Shown here: in pieces, positions 1 to 10,860 of the stretch
Numbering within the stretch: position 1 is the stretch's first letter
Layout: each line of letters opens with the position of its first letter
Assembly (NCBI GenBank): GCA_033239125.1
Contig: BSWB01000001.1
Span: forward strand, 117,670,916 to 117,734,915
Direction: 5' to 3'
Length of the DNA stretch: 64,000 bases
Source of the DNA: Fagopyrum homotropicum
Taxonomy: Eukaryota > Streptophyta > Magnoliopsida > Caryophyllales > Polygonaceae
Notes under the pieces: model-generated
Database searches by the model: none
What the model saw: only the letters and a program-made list of their open reading frames with translations
Told to the model about the DNA's origin: nothing
Position numbers and translations under genes: made by a program

Positions 1-116
1 ATCGTCCCCCTCTGAAGAAAATCGGACGATTTTTGGGGCGATTTTTCTGCCTGTTGTCAAAAATCGACTTGCCTCTTCAGAAATCGTGTGATTTATTTTG
101 TGTAGGTCGATTTGTT
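1..116 (-). other. Non-coding spacer after protease, with repeated AAATCG/CGATTT words
   Basis: This stretch lies between the protease and where RT should begin. It holds AAAATCGGACGATTTT (18-33), AAATCGTGTGATTT (81-94) and single CGATTT or AAATCG half-sites near 40, 61 and 108. The same word occurs in this element's LTR (3571-3590, 4188-4201). The protease frame runs partly into it. Confidence 0.6.
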
Positions 117-799
117 TTCACAGTTTCCGGGGCTAATTCCAGCTCTTCAAATCCTGCTCCTGGCTCTTCCTCTACATCTTCCAATGCTTTTACCTCATCA
201 TCACAATCTTGCTCTACTCCTTCCTTCATGATACTCATACTAAGAACCTTTTGAAGTGGATCTTTCATTAAGATTGAACTCACCACTTCTCTAGACTCTT
301 CTTCATCAAAGACGTTAAAAACATCTTCTCTCAAAGCTGGCTCTTTGATTAAAGAGGAGAGTACAAACTCCACTTTCTCTTCACCTATATTGAAGGATAG
401 TTGTCCATTCTTGCAATCTACCATGCGTCTGGAGGTTGCAAGGAATGGTCATCCAAGAATGATGGGAACTGGATAATCTGCAGAGATGTCAAGAACGACA
501 AAGTCTATAGGAATGTATAACTTACCAAGTTTTACGGGAATGATTTCTATTATCCCAACTGGCCTGGTAATGGAACGATCGGCCATGTAAAGCGTCATCT
601 TCACCGGTCTAGGTTCTCCTAGACCAACCGCCTTGCACAAAGCAAGTGGTATGATGCTCACACTTGCTCCAAGGTCGCAAAGTGCATCATAAGTAACCTC
701 TCCTAAGGTGATGGGTATGCAAAATGATCGTGGATCACGCAGCTTAGGTGGCATATTCTCTATCATGGTCTTGATGAGTTCGGATGACTCCGTGCTCAT
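77..799 (-). pseudogene. Athila-type aspartic protease, one in-frame stop
   Basis: Retroviral-type aspartic protease domain that would mature the Gag-Pol polyprotein inside the virus-like particle. The active-site region reads CDLGASVSIIPLAL, with DLG in place of the usual D-S/T-G; the B copy has the same DLG. A TGA at 446-448 splits the domain at ILG*PFLATS. The B copy has Arg (ILRRPFLATS) there, so CGA to TGA is the simplest change. The frame continues to 77 through an acidic tail. Relative to gag, the frame is shifted by one base near 840-855. The gag-protease order and the 7-codon gap between the frames suggest one original polyprotein. Confidence 0.8.
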
Positions 800-819
800 C
801 TTGACTTCTCCAATATCTT

Positions 820-2724
820 CTAACTTCCTTTTGTTAGAGAGATTTCCTTTAGGAATTTCCCATAAGCTGGCATACCTAAAATTGCATCCATAAAAGGTAT
901 ATTAATCTGCAGCTTACTCATAAGATCAATTAACTTACCGAAGTGTTTATCTTGCCGCGCCCGCGCTTTAGATTGAGGAAAAGGTAGCGGTGGTGTGTAG
1001 GCGGGAAGAGGAACATAGACATCTTCCTTCTCCTTTTCTTTCCCTTTTCCGGTGGCGGTTTCACCTACTTTGGGTTGAGGATCGGTGGTTATTACATCAC
1101 TTCTAGTAGTGATCGCCATAACTCTTCCCTTTGGGTTATCTTCCGTCGTTCCAGGAAGCTTCCCTTGATCTCTCAGGACTTCTCCGGCTTTGCTAAATAC
1201 TTGGTTTTTTAAATCTTTGTGAGCTTTATCAACCGAAGTTATATAGCTCTCCAATCCTTGTAGCTTTCCTAGGATCGTCTCCAACATGGGATCGGGCTTC
1301 TCCTTCTCCGTCTTGTTCGATCCATTTGATGATTGCTCCTGACTTTTCAAAGGAGTAGAAGAAGATGGAGATGTTAAAGTTTTTTCAGCATGTGAGTAGG
1401 GATTACCCGGATTTTGTTGATTGGATCTCCAATTGTTGTTGTTGGAGTTCCTATTGTTGTTATTCCAGTTGTTGTTCCGGTAGTTGTTCCGGTAGTCATT
1501 CCTATTCCCTTGATTGTTATCCCTCCCAATATAGTTAGCTTCTTGCTCCTTCACCTTTTGAAGGCTAGTTTTGATGACTTCCTTCAACTCTTTGATTTCA
1601 TTGTTGAGGGAGAATATTTGTGTTTGCGCAGCTTGAATCAACTTGGCTCCCGGATCTCCTTGATTCCGGCTATTTGGGTCCACCTTCTGGTGGGAATACT
1701 TCTCAATCACTTGGGCTTGCTTCTCAATGAAGTCCCAAGCATCATCTTCTCTCATGTCCATGAATGTACCACAAGAGAGATATTGGAGATTGAATTGTGT
1801 TTCCACATCCAACCCCTTATAGTAAATCTCCAACAATTCCAGCTTTGAAATGTCATGGTGTGGGAAATCCAAGAAGAGATCCTGAAACCTTTCCCAAGAT
1901 TGAAACAAACTTTCGTTAGGTTTCATAGAAAATGCATTGATCTTACCTCTCAATTCCGCCGTTTTGGATGGCGGAAAGAACTTGGTGAGGAACTCTGAAG
2001 ATAGATCCTCCCATGTAGCCAACTTTGCAGCTGGAAGAGCTTGATACCAAGCTAAAGCTTTGTCCTTCAAAGAAAAGAAGAACGGTTTGATCTTGTAATT
2101 ATTTGTGGTAGCCCTCTTCGGCTTCAATGTCTCCATGAGAATCTCGAAATTCTGCAATTGTTGGTGTGGAGATTCAACACTTGCTCCACCAAATTGACTT
2201 TGGCGAACCATGGTGATAACTTGTGGGCTGAAACTGAATTCCTGGATGTCCTCAGTTCCGAAATTCACACCTAGACGGCGTGGTTGCTGAATCGGATCCA
2301 TTCTTTGCCCAAGAGTTCGTGGTTCTTCCCCTTCATGAGCAACTCTCACATTTCCAGCGGGAATGCGAGGAACAACCGGTGGTCTAGGGATGTTACGAAC
2401 GGGGTGAATCACTGGATCGATTTCCTCAAGTTCCGGCATGTTCGGATCGATTTCTTCATCATCAGATGAATCATCTCTAGTGGACTTAGTTGGTTTCTTG
2501 ACCTTCTTCTTCTTCTTCCTTGAATCATTCAGCTCCAACTTCATGTCCAACATCATAGTCCTAAGTTCATCAATTTGGAACTGATGACTTATTTCCGTGT
2601 CCACGCGAGCTTTTTCACTCAACTTAAGTTGACGTTGAGCTTTATCCAACTCAGCTTGGATGTTTCTCTCGTTATTTTCAGCCATTTTCTTTTCCTTCAG
2701 CTTCCTTCTTAAAGTTTTCTCCAA
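820..2724 (-). CDS. Athila-like Gag (Retrotrans_gag domain)
   Basis: Structural Gag of a Ty3/gypsy element, which packages the RNA in virus-like particles. Residues 1-80 are a charged coiled-coil-like region ending in KKKKKVKK; 80-170 are acidic then proline-rich; about 185-345 is the Retrotrans_gag domain, with FFFSLKDKALAWYQALP and TWEDLSSEFLTKFFPPSKT; about 400-440 is Asn/Arg-rich; the C-terminus is basic. I see no CCHC zinc knuckle. The start at 2724 is a TTG; the first ATG is at 2685-2683 (KKMAENN), and the frame is open further upstream, so the true start is unresolved. The last residues (EISLTKGS) are out of frame compared with B (LSNKRKLED), so the C-terminus is frameshifted. Confidence 0.85.
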   Translation of the reverse strand: MEKTLRRKLKEKKMAENNERNIQAELDKAQRQLKLSEKARVDTEISHQFQIDELRTMMLDMKLELNDSRKKKKKVKKPTKSTRDDSSDDEEIDPNMPELEEIDPVIHPVRNIPRPPVVPRIPAGNVRVAHEGEEPRTLGQRMDPIQQPRRLGVNFGTEDIQEFSFSPQVITMVRQSQFGGASVESPHQQLQNFEILMETLKPKRATTNNYKIKPFFFSLKDKALAWYQALPAAKLATWEDLSSEFLTKFFPPSKTAELRGKINAFSMKPNESLFQSWERFQDLFLDFPHHDISKLELLEIYYKGLDVETQFNLQYLSCGTFMDMREDDAWDFIEKQAQVIEKYSHQKVDPNSRNQGDPGAKLIQAAQTQIFSLNNEIKELKEVIKTSLQKVKEQEANYIGRDNNQGNRNDYRNNYRNNNWNNNNRNSNNNNWRSNQQNPGNPYSHAEKTLTSPSSSTPLKSQEQSSNGSNKTEKEKPDPMLETILGKLQGLESYITSVDKAHKDLKNQVFSKAGEVLRDQGKLPGTTEDNPKGRVMAITTRSDVITTDPQPKVGETATGKGKEKEKEDVYVPLPAYTPPLPFPQSKARARQDKHFGKLIDLMSKLQINIPFMDAILGMPAYGKFLKEISLTKGS

Positions 2725-2875
2725 TTTAGGGTCAAAAGGGACTAGATCTTTGGTAGATCTAGTCTTTCGTAGATACCTAAAGAATCTGCAAAGATCACTT
2801 AAGTAGACAAATTAAATCACAAAAGCAAGAGCTCCCAAGCTAGACAACCAAAAACCGAATTTGTTCTAGACCAAA

Positions 2876-2893
2876 TCCCCGGCAACGGCGCAA
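2876..2893 (-). promoter_or_regulatory. Primer-binding site of element A (tRNA-Asp type)
   Basis: On the minus strand it reads TTGCGCCGTTGCCGGGGA, one base off TGGCGCCGTTGCCGGGGA, which matches the complement of the plant tRNA-Asp 3' end as used by Athila-type elements. It starts a few bases inside the LTR end. Confidence 0.8.
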
Positions 2894-2899
2894 AAAACT

Positions 2900-4539
2900 T
2901 GTTCGCCCAAAAATGTGCGTCACTAGTTTTAAATTTATATCTAGAATTTAAAGCAAAGCGAACCCGCAGTGTACGGATCAACTGTAGTAAGGCAAGAAAT
3001 TCCAGAGTCGAACTCAGGGATTTGGTGAGAATAAAATCGAATTCAGTTATCTAGCAAAGTGCAAAAGTTTTTGTGATTAATAAATAGACAAATGATTCCA
3101 AGGATTCAAGTATCCGACTGCGGCTTTCGATTCAAGACATTTCTAAAGATCAAAGGACATAGTTTATATTGCCAAGATTATGTGTTTCAAATGTAGATAT
3201 CGTACGGTAAAGTTCCGAAACCTATTTATTTAGTCCAAAGGTTCTCTATATAAAGGTTGTTGAGGCTGCAATATAGAAAGATCTAGGGATAAGATTTACA
3301 CTCAAACTAACTACCCGAAACCCCAGGATGTGACTCTTCAAGGTAAAGATAGAAAGCACACTTAAAACCTTAATAAAGGATGTTGAGTCCCTCTATTACC
3401 CAAATCTTGTAATCTTAATTTATTAAATGTAAAATCAATGATGAATTCTCTTCAAACACTTAATTAGAGGCTAGAAAGGTTAAGCAAGGTTGGGATTTAG
3501 GCAAGGATTAACTTTGGTTAAAGAATAAATCAATTAAAGATCATCAGAGGAATAAATCGACTGGATCATAGGAAAATCGGACGATTTTCCTTAAGAACAG
3601 TACAATTTATCTGTTATCGCAAAGTTAAAATCTAAACTCTCAGGGTCCCAATGTTTGAATGAGTTCAGTATATCATCATCTAAGCCTCAATCATCGACTA
3701 TTCTCCCCAGAATCACAAAGGTTTTAGCCCACCATTTTCAAAATCAAATCAAAATTGAGATTGAGTGAATAAATCAAATAAACCCGAATCTTGAATAAAA
3801 ACTCAATAATCCCCAAATCTGTAAACCAAATTCAAATCCAATCAAAGTATTTCTCAAATTACTCAGTAATGTGTTCACAAACTACAAGAATCGCAAGGGA
3901 AACAAAGAATCTCACTATAATGATCAAGATTGACTTCCCGGCTATTTCCCTTCAATCTCCTTCCAAGAATCTTCAATCTCTCTCAAATGTGTAAAGATCT
4001 CCCGCTGCGGACCCCCGATTTTTGTTCCTAGGGTTCCAATATATAGTTCCTTGCTAATGGGCCGCTTGGCAAAACACTTCTCAAGTCCAAAAGTGATGGG
4101 CTTTGAGTCGTCTTTATCCTTGGGCTGAAAGGTAGGAAAATCATGCTAGCCGATTTACAAGGAAAACCCTTCGATATTTATTAAGGGAAATCGTCCGATT
4201 TTTATGCAAATTGGCACGATTTTCTTCAACAGAGAATGCTCGTCTTTTGGCTTGTTTCCTTCCTCCCTTTTGTGACTCTTTCACACAATTCCGTTGCTCT
4301 TTGTGATTCCTCTAAGACTCCTTAAGCTTCCCTAATAGCTTTAGATGCTCCTTGCTCCACTTTTGCTTCCAAATCCACCGAATTTACCTACAATTCAACC
4401 AAAACTCGTGTAGACCTCTATTTCCGGAATATAAATGAATAAAGCCTAAAAGGTATACAAACTCTCTCTAAATGAAAGGTAAATCGAGGTAATCCTCTAC
4501 AATATGCATGATTATAATGATATATAATTCATGTCATCA
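2900..4539 (-). repeat. LTR of element A (5' LTR, 1640 bp)
   Basis: Bounded by TGATGACATG at 4539 and GGGCGAACA at 2900 on the minus strand, directly next to the PBS. It contains two copies of the AAATCG-N2-CGATTT word (3571-3590 with arms GGAAAATCG/CGATTTTCC; 4188-4201). The partner LTR is outside the window, so the ends are set by comparison with elements B and C and by the TG/CA termini. Confidence 0.75.
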
Positions 4540-6452
4540 GTATGCAAGAAAAGAAAGGAAGGGATACAAGTTGGAAACTCAGCCGAGTCCTCAAAATGAC
4601 ATACAACGTAAAGGAATCCAAAGCGTAAAACACAATAATATCCGACAAAACAAGGAAAACCCAAAAACTCCCCCGTCCTATAATGTACGGAGACCACTCG
4701 GTTGTCCACTCCTCCACCTCACTCGGCGGCATCCCTAACCTGGAAGGCATCTACACAAAACGGTTTAAAACCATTAGCTCATATTCTAGGAATTATAAGA
4801 TTAATATGGCACAAACACACATGGGAACACAAAACACACAACATACACATTCATTATTTAAAATCTTTTAGGTTGTTCCATATCAAATCCATTCGTTCAA
4901 GTGTGACACGAGAGTCTTATAACTCTCGCCTTTGTCCATGTGTAATCATCAAGAGTGTGGTGGCGCTCAACCCGTATACCCTGAGGGAGTGATGAAGAAG
5001 CCCGCCCGTATACCATGTATGACCTGGTCGTAGAGATCTTCCCAGTCTCCCTCGGGAGCTGGGTAGTGATGTCACCGCCCGATAATAATAGTAACGATGG
5101 GCTAATAATAAATATGGTCAAGTAAATCCTAATCCGGTTTCATGCTCAAAAGCGATAAACACACACCACCATAATATATCCAAATAAGGCATAAAAGCGG
5201 CTAAGTAAGTGCGAGGACTTACCTCGTCTCAAAGCTAATCAAATCAAACGATCTCAACTTCCCGTATGGGAATAACCAAGGCCTGATCACAAGGGTATAA
5301 ACAACAACATCAAACTCACAACTCAACTCCAAAACTCTCCCAAGCTAACAACCTATCATGGGGTTAAACAACTAGAAGCTAGGAAAGCTCTCTTGAACCT
5401 GTAAGAGGTCAACAACATAATAAGCAAAGGAAAGAGGGAACAACAACCCACACCCTATAAGAGATCAAGCACAAATCCAAGCTGGACTAAGAAGGTAAGA
5501 TGGAAGAGAAACCATAAGGCCTTCACACATACAAGATCACTAATGATTCAAGGGCACCTAGGTTCAAGCCACTAGATGTCATTCTCGTAAGTCCTAGGTC
5601 CAACCTAACATACTTCTATCTAGGTATCAATATAAGGTCTAAGGTAGGAACGAAGAGGAAGGAAGGGAGGAACCTACTGATGAAGAAAACACAGCCGCGG
5701 AAGCAAGCTGGCGCCCCGGCGGAATCTGTCACCGCCCCCAGCGGAACCCTGGAGCCCTTGCGCCTGGTGGCCACACCTGTGGTGGCCTTGGTTTGCCCCT
5801 GCGGTGGCCTTGGTCCGCCCTTGCGCCTTTGGTGGTCCGCCCCCGCGGTCGAACAACAAAAACTCCGTCTTCTTCGTTTCTTCGACTAGTTCTTTGCTCC
5901 TAGTGCCTTCTTATCTTGTTGAGCCTTCTCAAAACTCTCACCAAAGGGCCTAGCTTCCTCACCACGACCTAAAAGAGCTAAAGAAAGGGTCATGCAAAGG
6001 TTTACAAGATCTCCCTTCAAAGCTTCCTCCATAGCCATGGAGGTGAAGAGAGGAGGAAGAAGGAAAGAACTAGTAGCAAGAGGAAGAGGGAAGAGACAAC
6101 TTTCCACAACAGATCCGGAATACCGAAGCTACAGCTCCTACACCACTGTTCCAAGGAAAATGAAGAAAAGAGCAACAAGGAAGAACAGAGGAGTGGAAGA
6201 GGAAGAATGAGCGTTAAATGGGAAATAGGGAACTGGGAGAGAGAGTAATGAGGCTAACAAAAGGGGTGGAGATATCTAAGGGTCAGCAACCCCCTTGTCC
6301 CCTCACTCCTCTTCCTAAGGTCCGAAAGTAAAAGGTACCCCATCCCGTATTAAAAAGTCGTACTTAGCGAACGTGCCCGCGGGAAATAAGCCATAGACGC
6401 GGAAAGGTCGGAAACAACTCGACTTCCGGAAATAACATTTCCGGATGTTACA
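4540..6452 (-). repeat. LTR of element E, truncated
   Basis: Starts TGTAACATCCGG at 6452 on the minus strand, immediately after the polypurine tract, and runs to 4540, where it lacks its last 150-250 bases. It shares blocks with the LTR at 52798-54547: the GTAAGT hairpin (5205-5222), the GGGTATACGGG region and a GC-rich segment with repeated (C)CCCTGCGG or CCCGCGG words (5690-5850). Small ORFs in it (for example 5674-6210) are by-products of this GC-rich segment. Confidence 0.75.
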
Positions 6453-6475
6453 ACTAACCCCCCGAAAACAAGTTT
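6453..6475 (-). promoter_or_regulatory. Polypurine tract region of element E
   Basis: The minus strand shows a G-rich run (TTTTCGGGGGGTTAGT) directly before the LTR start, the position where plus-strand DNA synthesis is primed. The AAGTTTCAGGATGAAACTTG just upstream is typical of the chromovirus pol end. Confidence 0.65.
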
Positions 6476-6689
6476 CATCCTGAAACTTGCTAAAGGTACT
6501 CACAAAGTATACTCGAAAACGCAAGGAACTCACAAAGCTAATTATTGATCTTAAACCCAACGTCACTCTCATACTCACGAATACGCCTCATGAGGTAATC
6601 ACATATACACACAAGATATCTCACATCACAAACACATAGGTAAAGATCAAGGAAGAAGCTCGAGACTAACCCGACTTTCCTATCGGTGT

Positions 6690-7440
6690 CTCTAAACCTG
6701 TGTAAAACTAGGGATAGTTCCTCTGAATACTATCCTCCGTCTCCCATGTAGCCTCATCGGCTCCTCGCCTCGACCACTGCACCCTTAGCATCGGTATCTT
6801 CTTCGATCAAAGGCATCTCGTACTCCGCTCAAAAACCGCTATCGGATGCTTTGTAAAAGTATGATACAGCTCGACCACAAGGTCATCGTGGTGGCAATGC
6901 TAGTCGGTATGCAATGCTAGTCGGTATGCCACCTCACCAACTCTCTATACTATCTCGAATGGACCAACATATCGGGGGCTCAACTTCCCCTTAATTCCGA
7001 ATCGTTTGACAACCCGAGTCGGTGATACCCTCAGCCACACCTAGGCTCCTACCCTGAATTCGAGAGGTCTATGCTTCCTATCCGTATACGATCTCTGACA
7101 ACTCTGGGCAATCAACATCCTCTCTCGTATCAAAGCAACCCTAGCCATGTCATCCTGCACCTGATACGGAGCTACAACACTAGAACTCCCCGGCTCGTCC
7201 CAACATAAGGGAGTGCGGCATCTCCGCCCATACAATGCCTCATACGGTGCCATCCCAATCGATGTGTGCCAACTATTATTATACGAAAACTCCACCAATG
7301 GGAGGTGGTCTTGCCATACATGCCCCCAGTCTAGTACACATGCATGCAACATGTCCCTTAAGGTCTGATCCGCTCTGATTGGCCGTCAGTTTATGAATGG
7401 TATGCGGTGGTGAAATGAAGACTCAAACCTAGGGCGGCGT
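6690..7440 (-). pseudogene. Chromovirus integrase C-terminus and chromodomain
   Basis: The open part (7352-7041) carries the end of the integrase core and what follows: LPLVEFSYNNSWHTSIGMAP, YEALYGRRCRTPLCWDEPG, then ERMLIAQSCQRSYTDRKHR. Further upstream TDGQSER is visible in another frame, so there is a frameshift near 7355. Downstream, between about 6850 and 6690, a chromodomain is recognisable in pieces: SKKIPMLRVQW followed by GADEATWETEDSIQRNYP. Chromodomains at this position guide integration into heterochromatin in known chromoviruses. Several indels make this a pseudogene. Confidence 0.8.
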
Positions 7441-7444
7441 GTAC

Positions 7445-8330
7445 TGATGACATGATTTATAACGTTAGTTTAGGCATTCATTTAGGTAGTTTTCCCGTTA
7501 TTCATGCATGGTTTGGCATTAGTTTGTGACGTTTACGCTTAATTCATCCATATTGTCGAAATAGACGTCTACACGAGCTTTTGTCGGTTTTGTAGGTATT
7601 TTGGGGAGATTTAGGACTTAATGGTTACATTCGAGGATCATTCCTCATGATGGCACACTTCCGGACTCTTTAAGGAGCAAGCTAACAGCAAAGGAGAACA
7701 CAAAAGACCTTGTTGGTGCATGTCTTGCACCAACTCATGACTTAGTGATCCAAGGACAACTGAGTTGTAGGAACTACGGCCCAAAGGCCCTTTCCACGCC
7801 CGTCGAATCATTGCTTTGCCCGTGATTTCTGTCTGGACAGCCTTGACACTTGTCACACGATTTCTTTGCCCAATCATTGCTTTTCCTGGTTGAGTGTGGA
7901 CTTGAGAAAACCTGCAGGATGGCTAGAGGATTCTCTCTCATCATCCATTGTTGAAGGAAGACTTGGAAGAAGAACAAAAACACTCTCATTTGGGAGAAAA
8001 ACAACATCATCAAACTTAGATCTAGAATGAGACTTTTAGTGGTTTTTAGTGATTTTTGTTGAGAAGCTTTTGGAAGTGTTGTAAGGAACGATTTGAAGCT
8101 GCATTTGAATGGTTGTAAGTCTTGTTTAAACTTATAATCAGACAAGATTTCTTACTTTTACTTGCCTTCATTCACCATCTAGCTATGAAACCCATATATG
8201 CTTGTTTGATGATTCTAGATCTTGAGATGCATGTTATTGGCTAAGTAATTGTGATTCTAGGGTGATGGACAAAAAGTTATGGCTTGGATAATGATAGAAT
8301 AGACTTGAATGTACCTTTTGATGACTTGCA
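7445..8330 (+). repeat. LTR fragment H (Athila-like, 5' part of an LTR)
   Basis: Starts TGATGACATGATTTATA, the same terminus as the A and C LTRs, here on the plus strand. Its first 200 bases can be followed against LTR B (the motif around GTCGAAATAGACGTCTACACGAG at 7555 matches 54660-54690 in B). It stops at 8330, where the F array starts. It has no PBS or coding sequence; ORFs inside it are spurious. Confidence 0.6.
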
Positions 8331-10860
8331 TGTAACACCCCAAATTCGGAGAACTCGGGGAGCTACTGGTTAGGACCTCACAATGGGTCCCGACCTTAGT
8401 TTGACAACAATTTTACTAGGATCTTACAACAATGCACAAAAGTATTTAAAACAATTGAAAACTTTAAACAATATATACATGAGGAATATGTATCAGCCTT
8501 ACAAAATAAAGGTATTAAAACGACGCATATAAAAGACATCCCCGTCCCAACTAAAATGAGTACGTGGACCCGGCTAACCATTCCCTCCAGATCTCTGTAC
8601 AACTGTCTTAACCTAAAAGGCATCTACAAGCGGTATAAAACTTTTAGCAAACATTCTATATATAAATACAAAGGTAAAAGCACAAATACACAACATACAC
8701 AATCAACATGCAACACTCAATCCTTTTATTATCTTTAATTAGGTGATATGTCATTACTAATGATACTTATTTTGTCACACGAGGGATTCCCAAACCTCGC
8801 CCCTGTCCCCGTTTACGAACGAAGAATGGTACTAATGCATCTGACCGTCTACCTGACTGGGTTGGTCGCAGGGAACCTCCTAGACTCTCGCAAGAGCTAG
8901 GCAGATGATGTCACGACCCGTTATCATACACTTGGGTCAATTACATAAAATAATAAAGTCGGCCTAATCCGGTTTCTTGTTTATCAGAACTAACAAACAC
9001 CACTCATACACATTACACTCATACAAGAAGCCAGCTAAGTAAGTCCGAGGACTTACCAGAATCAAATCTCGACTCTCTCTTAATCACCACTCAATCAGTA
9101 GCTGCAGAAACTCAGTTGCCTGTCAAAGGAGGCACGTGGGTCAATACATTTCCCAAGGTACTTAGAAGTCTGAAACTCCTAAGATGTAAGATCCTATTTG
9201 GACATAAATTATTACAGTACTTATTTTAAGTAACTTGACTATTTTACCCTTGGTCCCGAAAAACTAAGATTTTTCTATAACTTAATTCCAACTCTCCTTT
9301 GGAGCCTATTTCCATATTCTAGTTCTTACGGAAAAGTTTAGTATAGAATTACAAGAGTTGCACAATATTCTAGATCTTCACTAAACGGTCATTAAGGTCC
9401 GACTTTGGGTTAAGATCCAAGGCTTAAATAAAAAAAAAAGAATTCCGGGAACAATCTCTAGATCCTCTAATGTATGTATACTAAAAATAGGGCAAAGTTC
9501 TCTCAAAAACTCAACCATAACTCATACATAAACTCTAAAGTTGGACTAGAAGCTAAAATTCTATACTTAGTCAAATATTTTCTTGCTTCAAAAACAGCTC
9601 AAGTGCTCTAGTTCGGGACCTTATAAAACCTAATCCGACCGTTAACTTTCTCGCAAATTATAACACAATAAACTATATGTATTCATATACGTCATATAAA
9701 AAAAATTCAACGGTGGATTCTCGATTTAAGTTGTAGAAATTAGGTCCTAAAGTCAGCAGGTCGAAGCTGAAATATAAAATGTACAAAAGGTCCTAGGTTC
9801 GAGTTTCTCGTCTAGCAGCCCTCAAAATTACGATAATCAGCAGGTCCTCAGTTCGAATCCCTCCTACTGACTCTTTAAACCCTCTAAAACCAACCTACTC
9901 CACTCTCCTAATCTACAAATGTTCACCATACCGACATCTGCACTACTCTCATTCAACATACCGAACTTAAAACAACTCTCTATACATTACAGCAGGTAGA
10001 AGGGGAATTGCTTACTCACCACAGCAAGGAAGGCACCGTATCTATTGATGGACCGCGAGAAGATCCGGTGTGCTGAACTCGGTTAGGTGGGTTGCTACTG
10101 ATGGCCGGTCCTCTTCGGCAGTAGCCTGGCGAACGATCGAGTGCCGAAGTCGGTGAGCAGCAGCAGTTGGTGAGCAACAGTGGATGATCATCAAGTGAAA
10201 AGGCTGGGTGCAGATGGATGATCGTCAAGTGCACAGGCTGGCGTAGATGGTCGAGTGCCGAAGTCCCAGGCGGCCTGTGCAAAAGTTGGTGAGCAGCAGC
10301 AGCCTAGGCGGCCTGCGCAGAAGTCGGTGAGCAGCAGTCCCAAGCGGCCTGTGTGTAGAAGTCGGTGAGCAGCAGCAGTCCTAGGAGGCCTGTGCAGAAG
10401 TCGGTGATCAGTAGCGCCTCTTTCTTACTCCGGTGAAGGCGAGGCGAAAGATCAGCGCGAGAAGGGAGGCAGCGGCGTGAGCAGTTGAGCGGCGTGAGCA
10501 GTTATCGTAAAATAGGATTGGGGATGCTGATTAGATTAGGTTAAGGTTAATTAGGGTTTAGGTTAATTTAGATTATGGGTTGGCTGATATGTCTTTGGGC
10601 CGGGTCCGTTGGGCCTACTCATCTAACTAAGATGGGCTTATAATTAAATCGTTACACGCACAGAACCACTCATTGGTTTTCGGTTTTAATTTATGTAACA
10701 ATTTTATTCGGTTTCCCTATTTATCGTTTTAGGTGAAATAGAGTCACATAAAATGATAGAATTTTATAATGCTTTATTTTATTTAAAAGAATAAAGGTCG
10801 GCGGCTCGGAATCCGATTTGATCGGGTATTAAACGGAAATTAAATTTTCTGGGAATTACA
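8331..10860 (-). repeat. F array LTR 1 (2530 bp)
   Basis: Plus strand TGTAACACCCC at 8331 to GGGAATTACA ending at 10860. It has the GTAAGTCC-GA-GGACTTAC hairpin (9039-9056), two tRNA B-box-like motifs (9796-9806, 9850-9860) and a GC-rich block of about 40-bp subrepeats (10140-10420). Confidence 0.85.
10140..10420. repeat. GC-rich subrepeats within F LTR 1
   Basis: Imperfect repeats of roughly 40-43 bp, each with GGCGGCCTGTGCAGAAG followed by TCGGTGAGCAGCAGCAG. About four to five units are visible. They are absent from LTR 2 and present again in LTR 3 (15080-15340). Confidence 0.75.

Larger units (their letters stand above)
1..4539 (-). mobile_element. Element A: Athila-like Ty3/gypsy retrotransposon, 5' half
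   Basis: Read on the minus strand the order is LTR (4539-2900), primer-binding site, gag, aspartic protease, then a non-coding stretch at the window edge; RT, RNase H, integrase and the 3' LTR lie outside the window. Gag and protease are close in sequence to element B at 56467-58960, which fixes the lineage. The 4539 end (minus strand) begins TGATGACATGAATTA, like the other Athila-like LTRs here. The element appears to have inserted into the LTR of element E, whose sequence stops at 4540. It is inactive as it stands: the gag-protease junction is frameshifted and the protease has a stop. Confidence 0.85.
4540..7440 (-). mobile_element. Element E: chromovirus (Ty3/gypsy), 3' end only
   Basis: On the minus strand: end of integrase, chromodomain, polypurine tract, then a 3' LTR that is cut off at 4540 by element A. 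A second LTR of this family lies at 52798-54547 (minus) and part of a third at 62357-63234 (plus). The chromodomain places it with the plant chromoviruses (Del/Tekay-like). The upstream side ends at about 7440 where LTR H starts. Confidence 0.75.

Noticed and set aside
5674..6210. ORFs of 61-73 aa in both strands of the E LTR
   Set aside because: They fall in the GC-rich block of an LTR, overlap each other on both strands and have no domain; the same block in the other copy (54167-54530) gives different ORFs.
7445..8330. A complete solo LTR
   Set aside because: It is only 886 bp against 1.6-1.7 kb for related LTRs and has no LTR 3' end before the F array begins.
9840..9870. A tRNA gene in the F LTR
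   Set aside because: Only B-box-like motifs are visible; no cloverleaf, A-box or acceptor pairing could be traced.
10016..10282. 88-aa ORF on the minus strand in F LTR 1
   Set aside because: In LTR 3 the same place gives shorter, differing ORFs (14904-15171), and LTR 2 has none, so the frame is not conserved.
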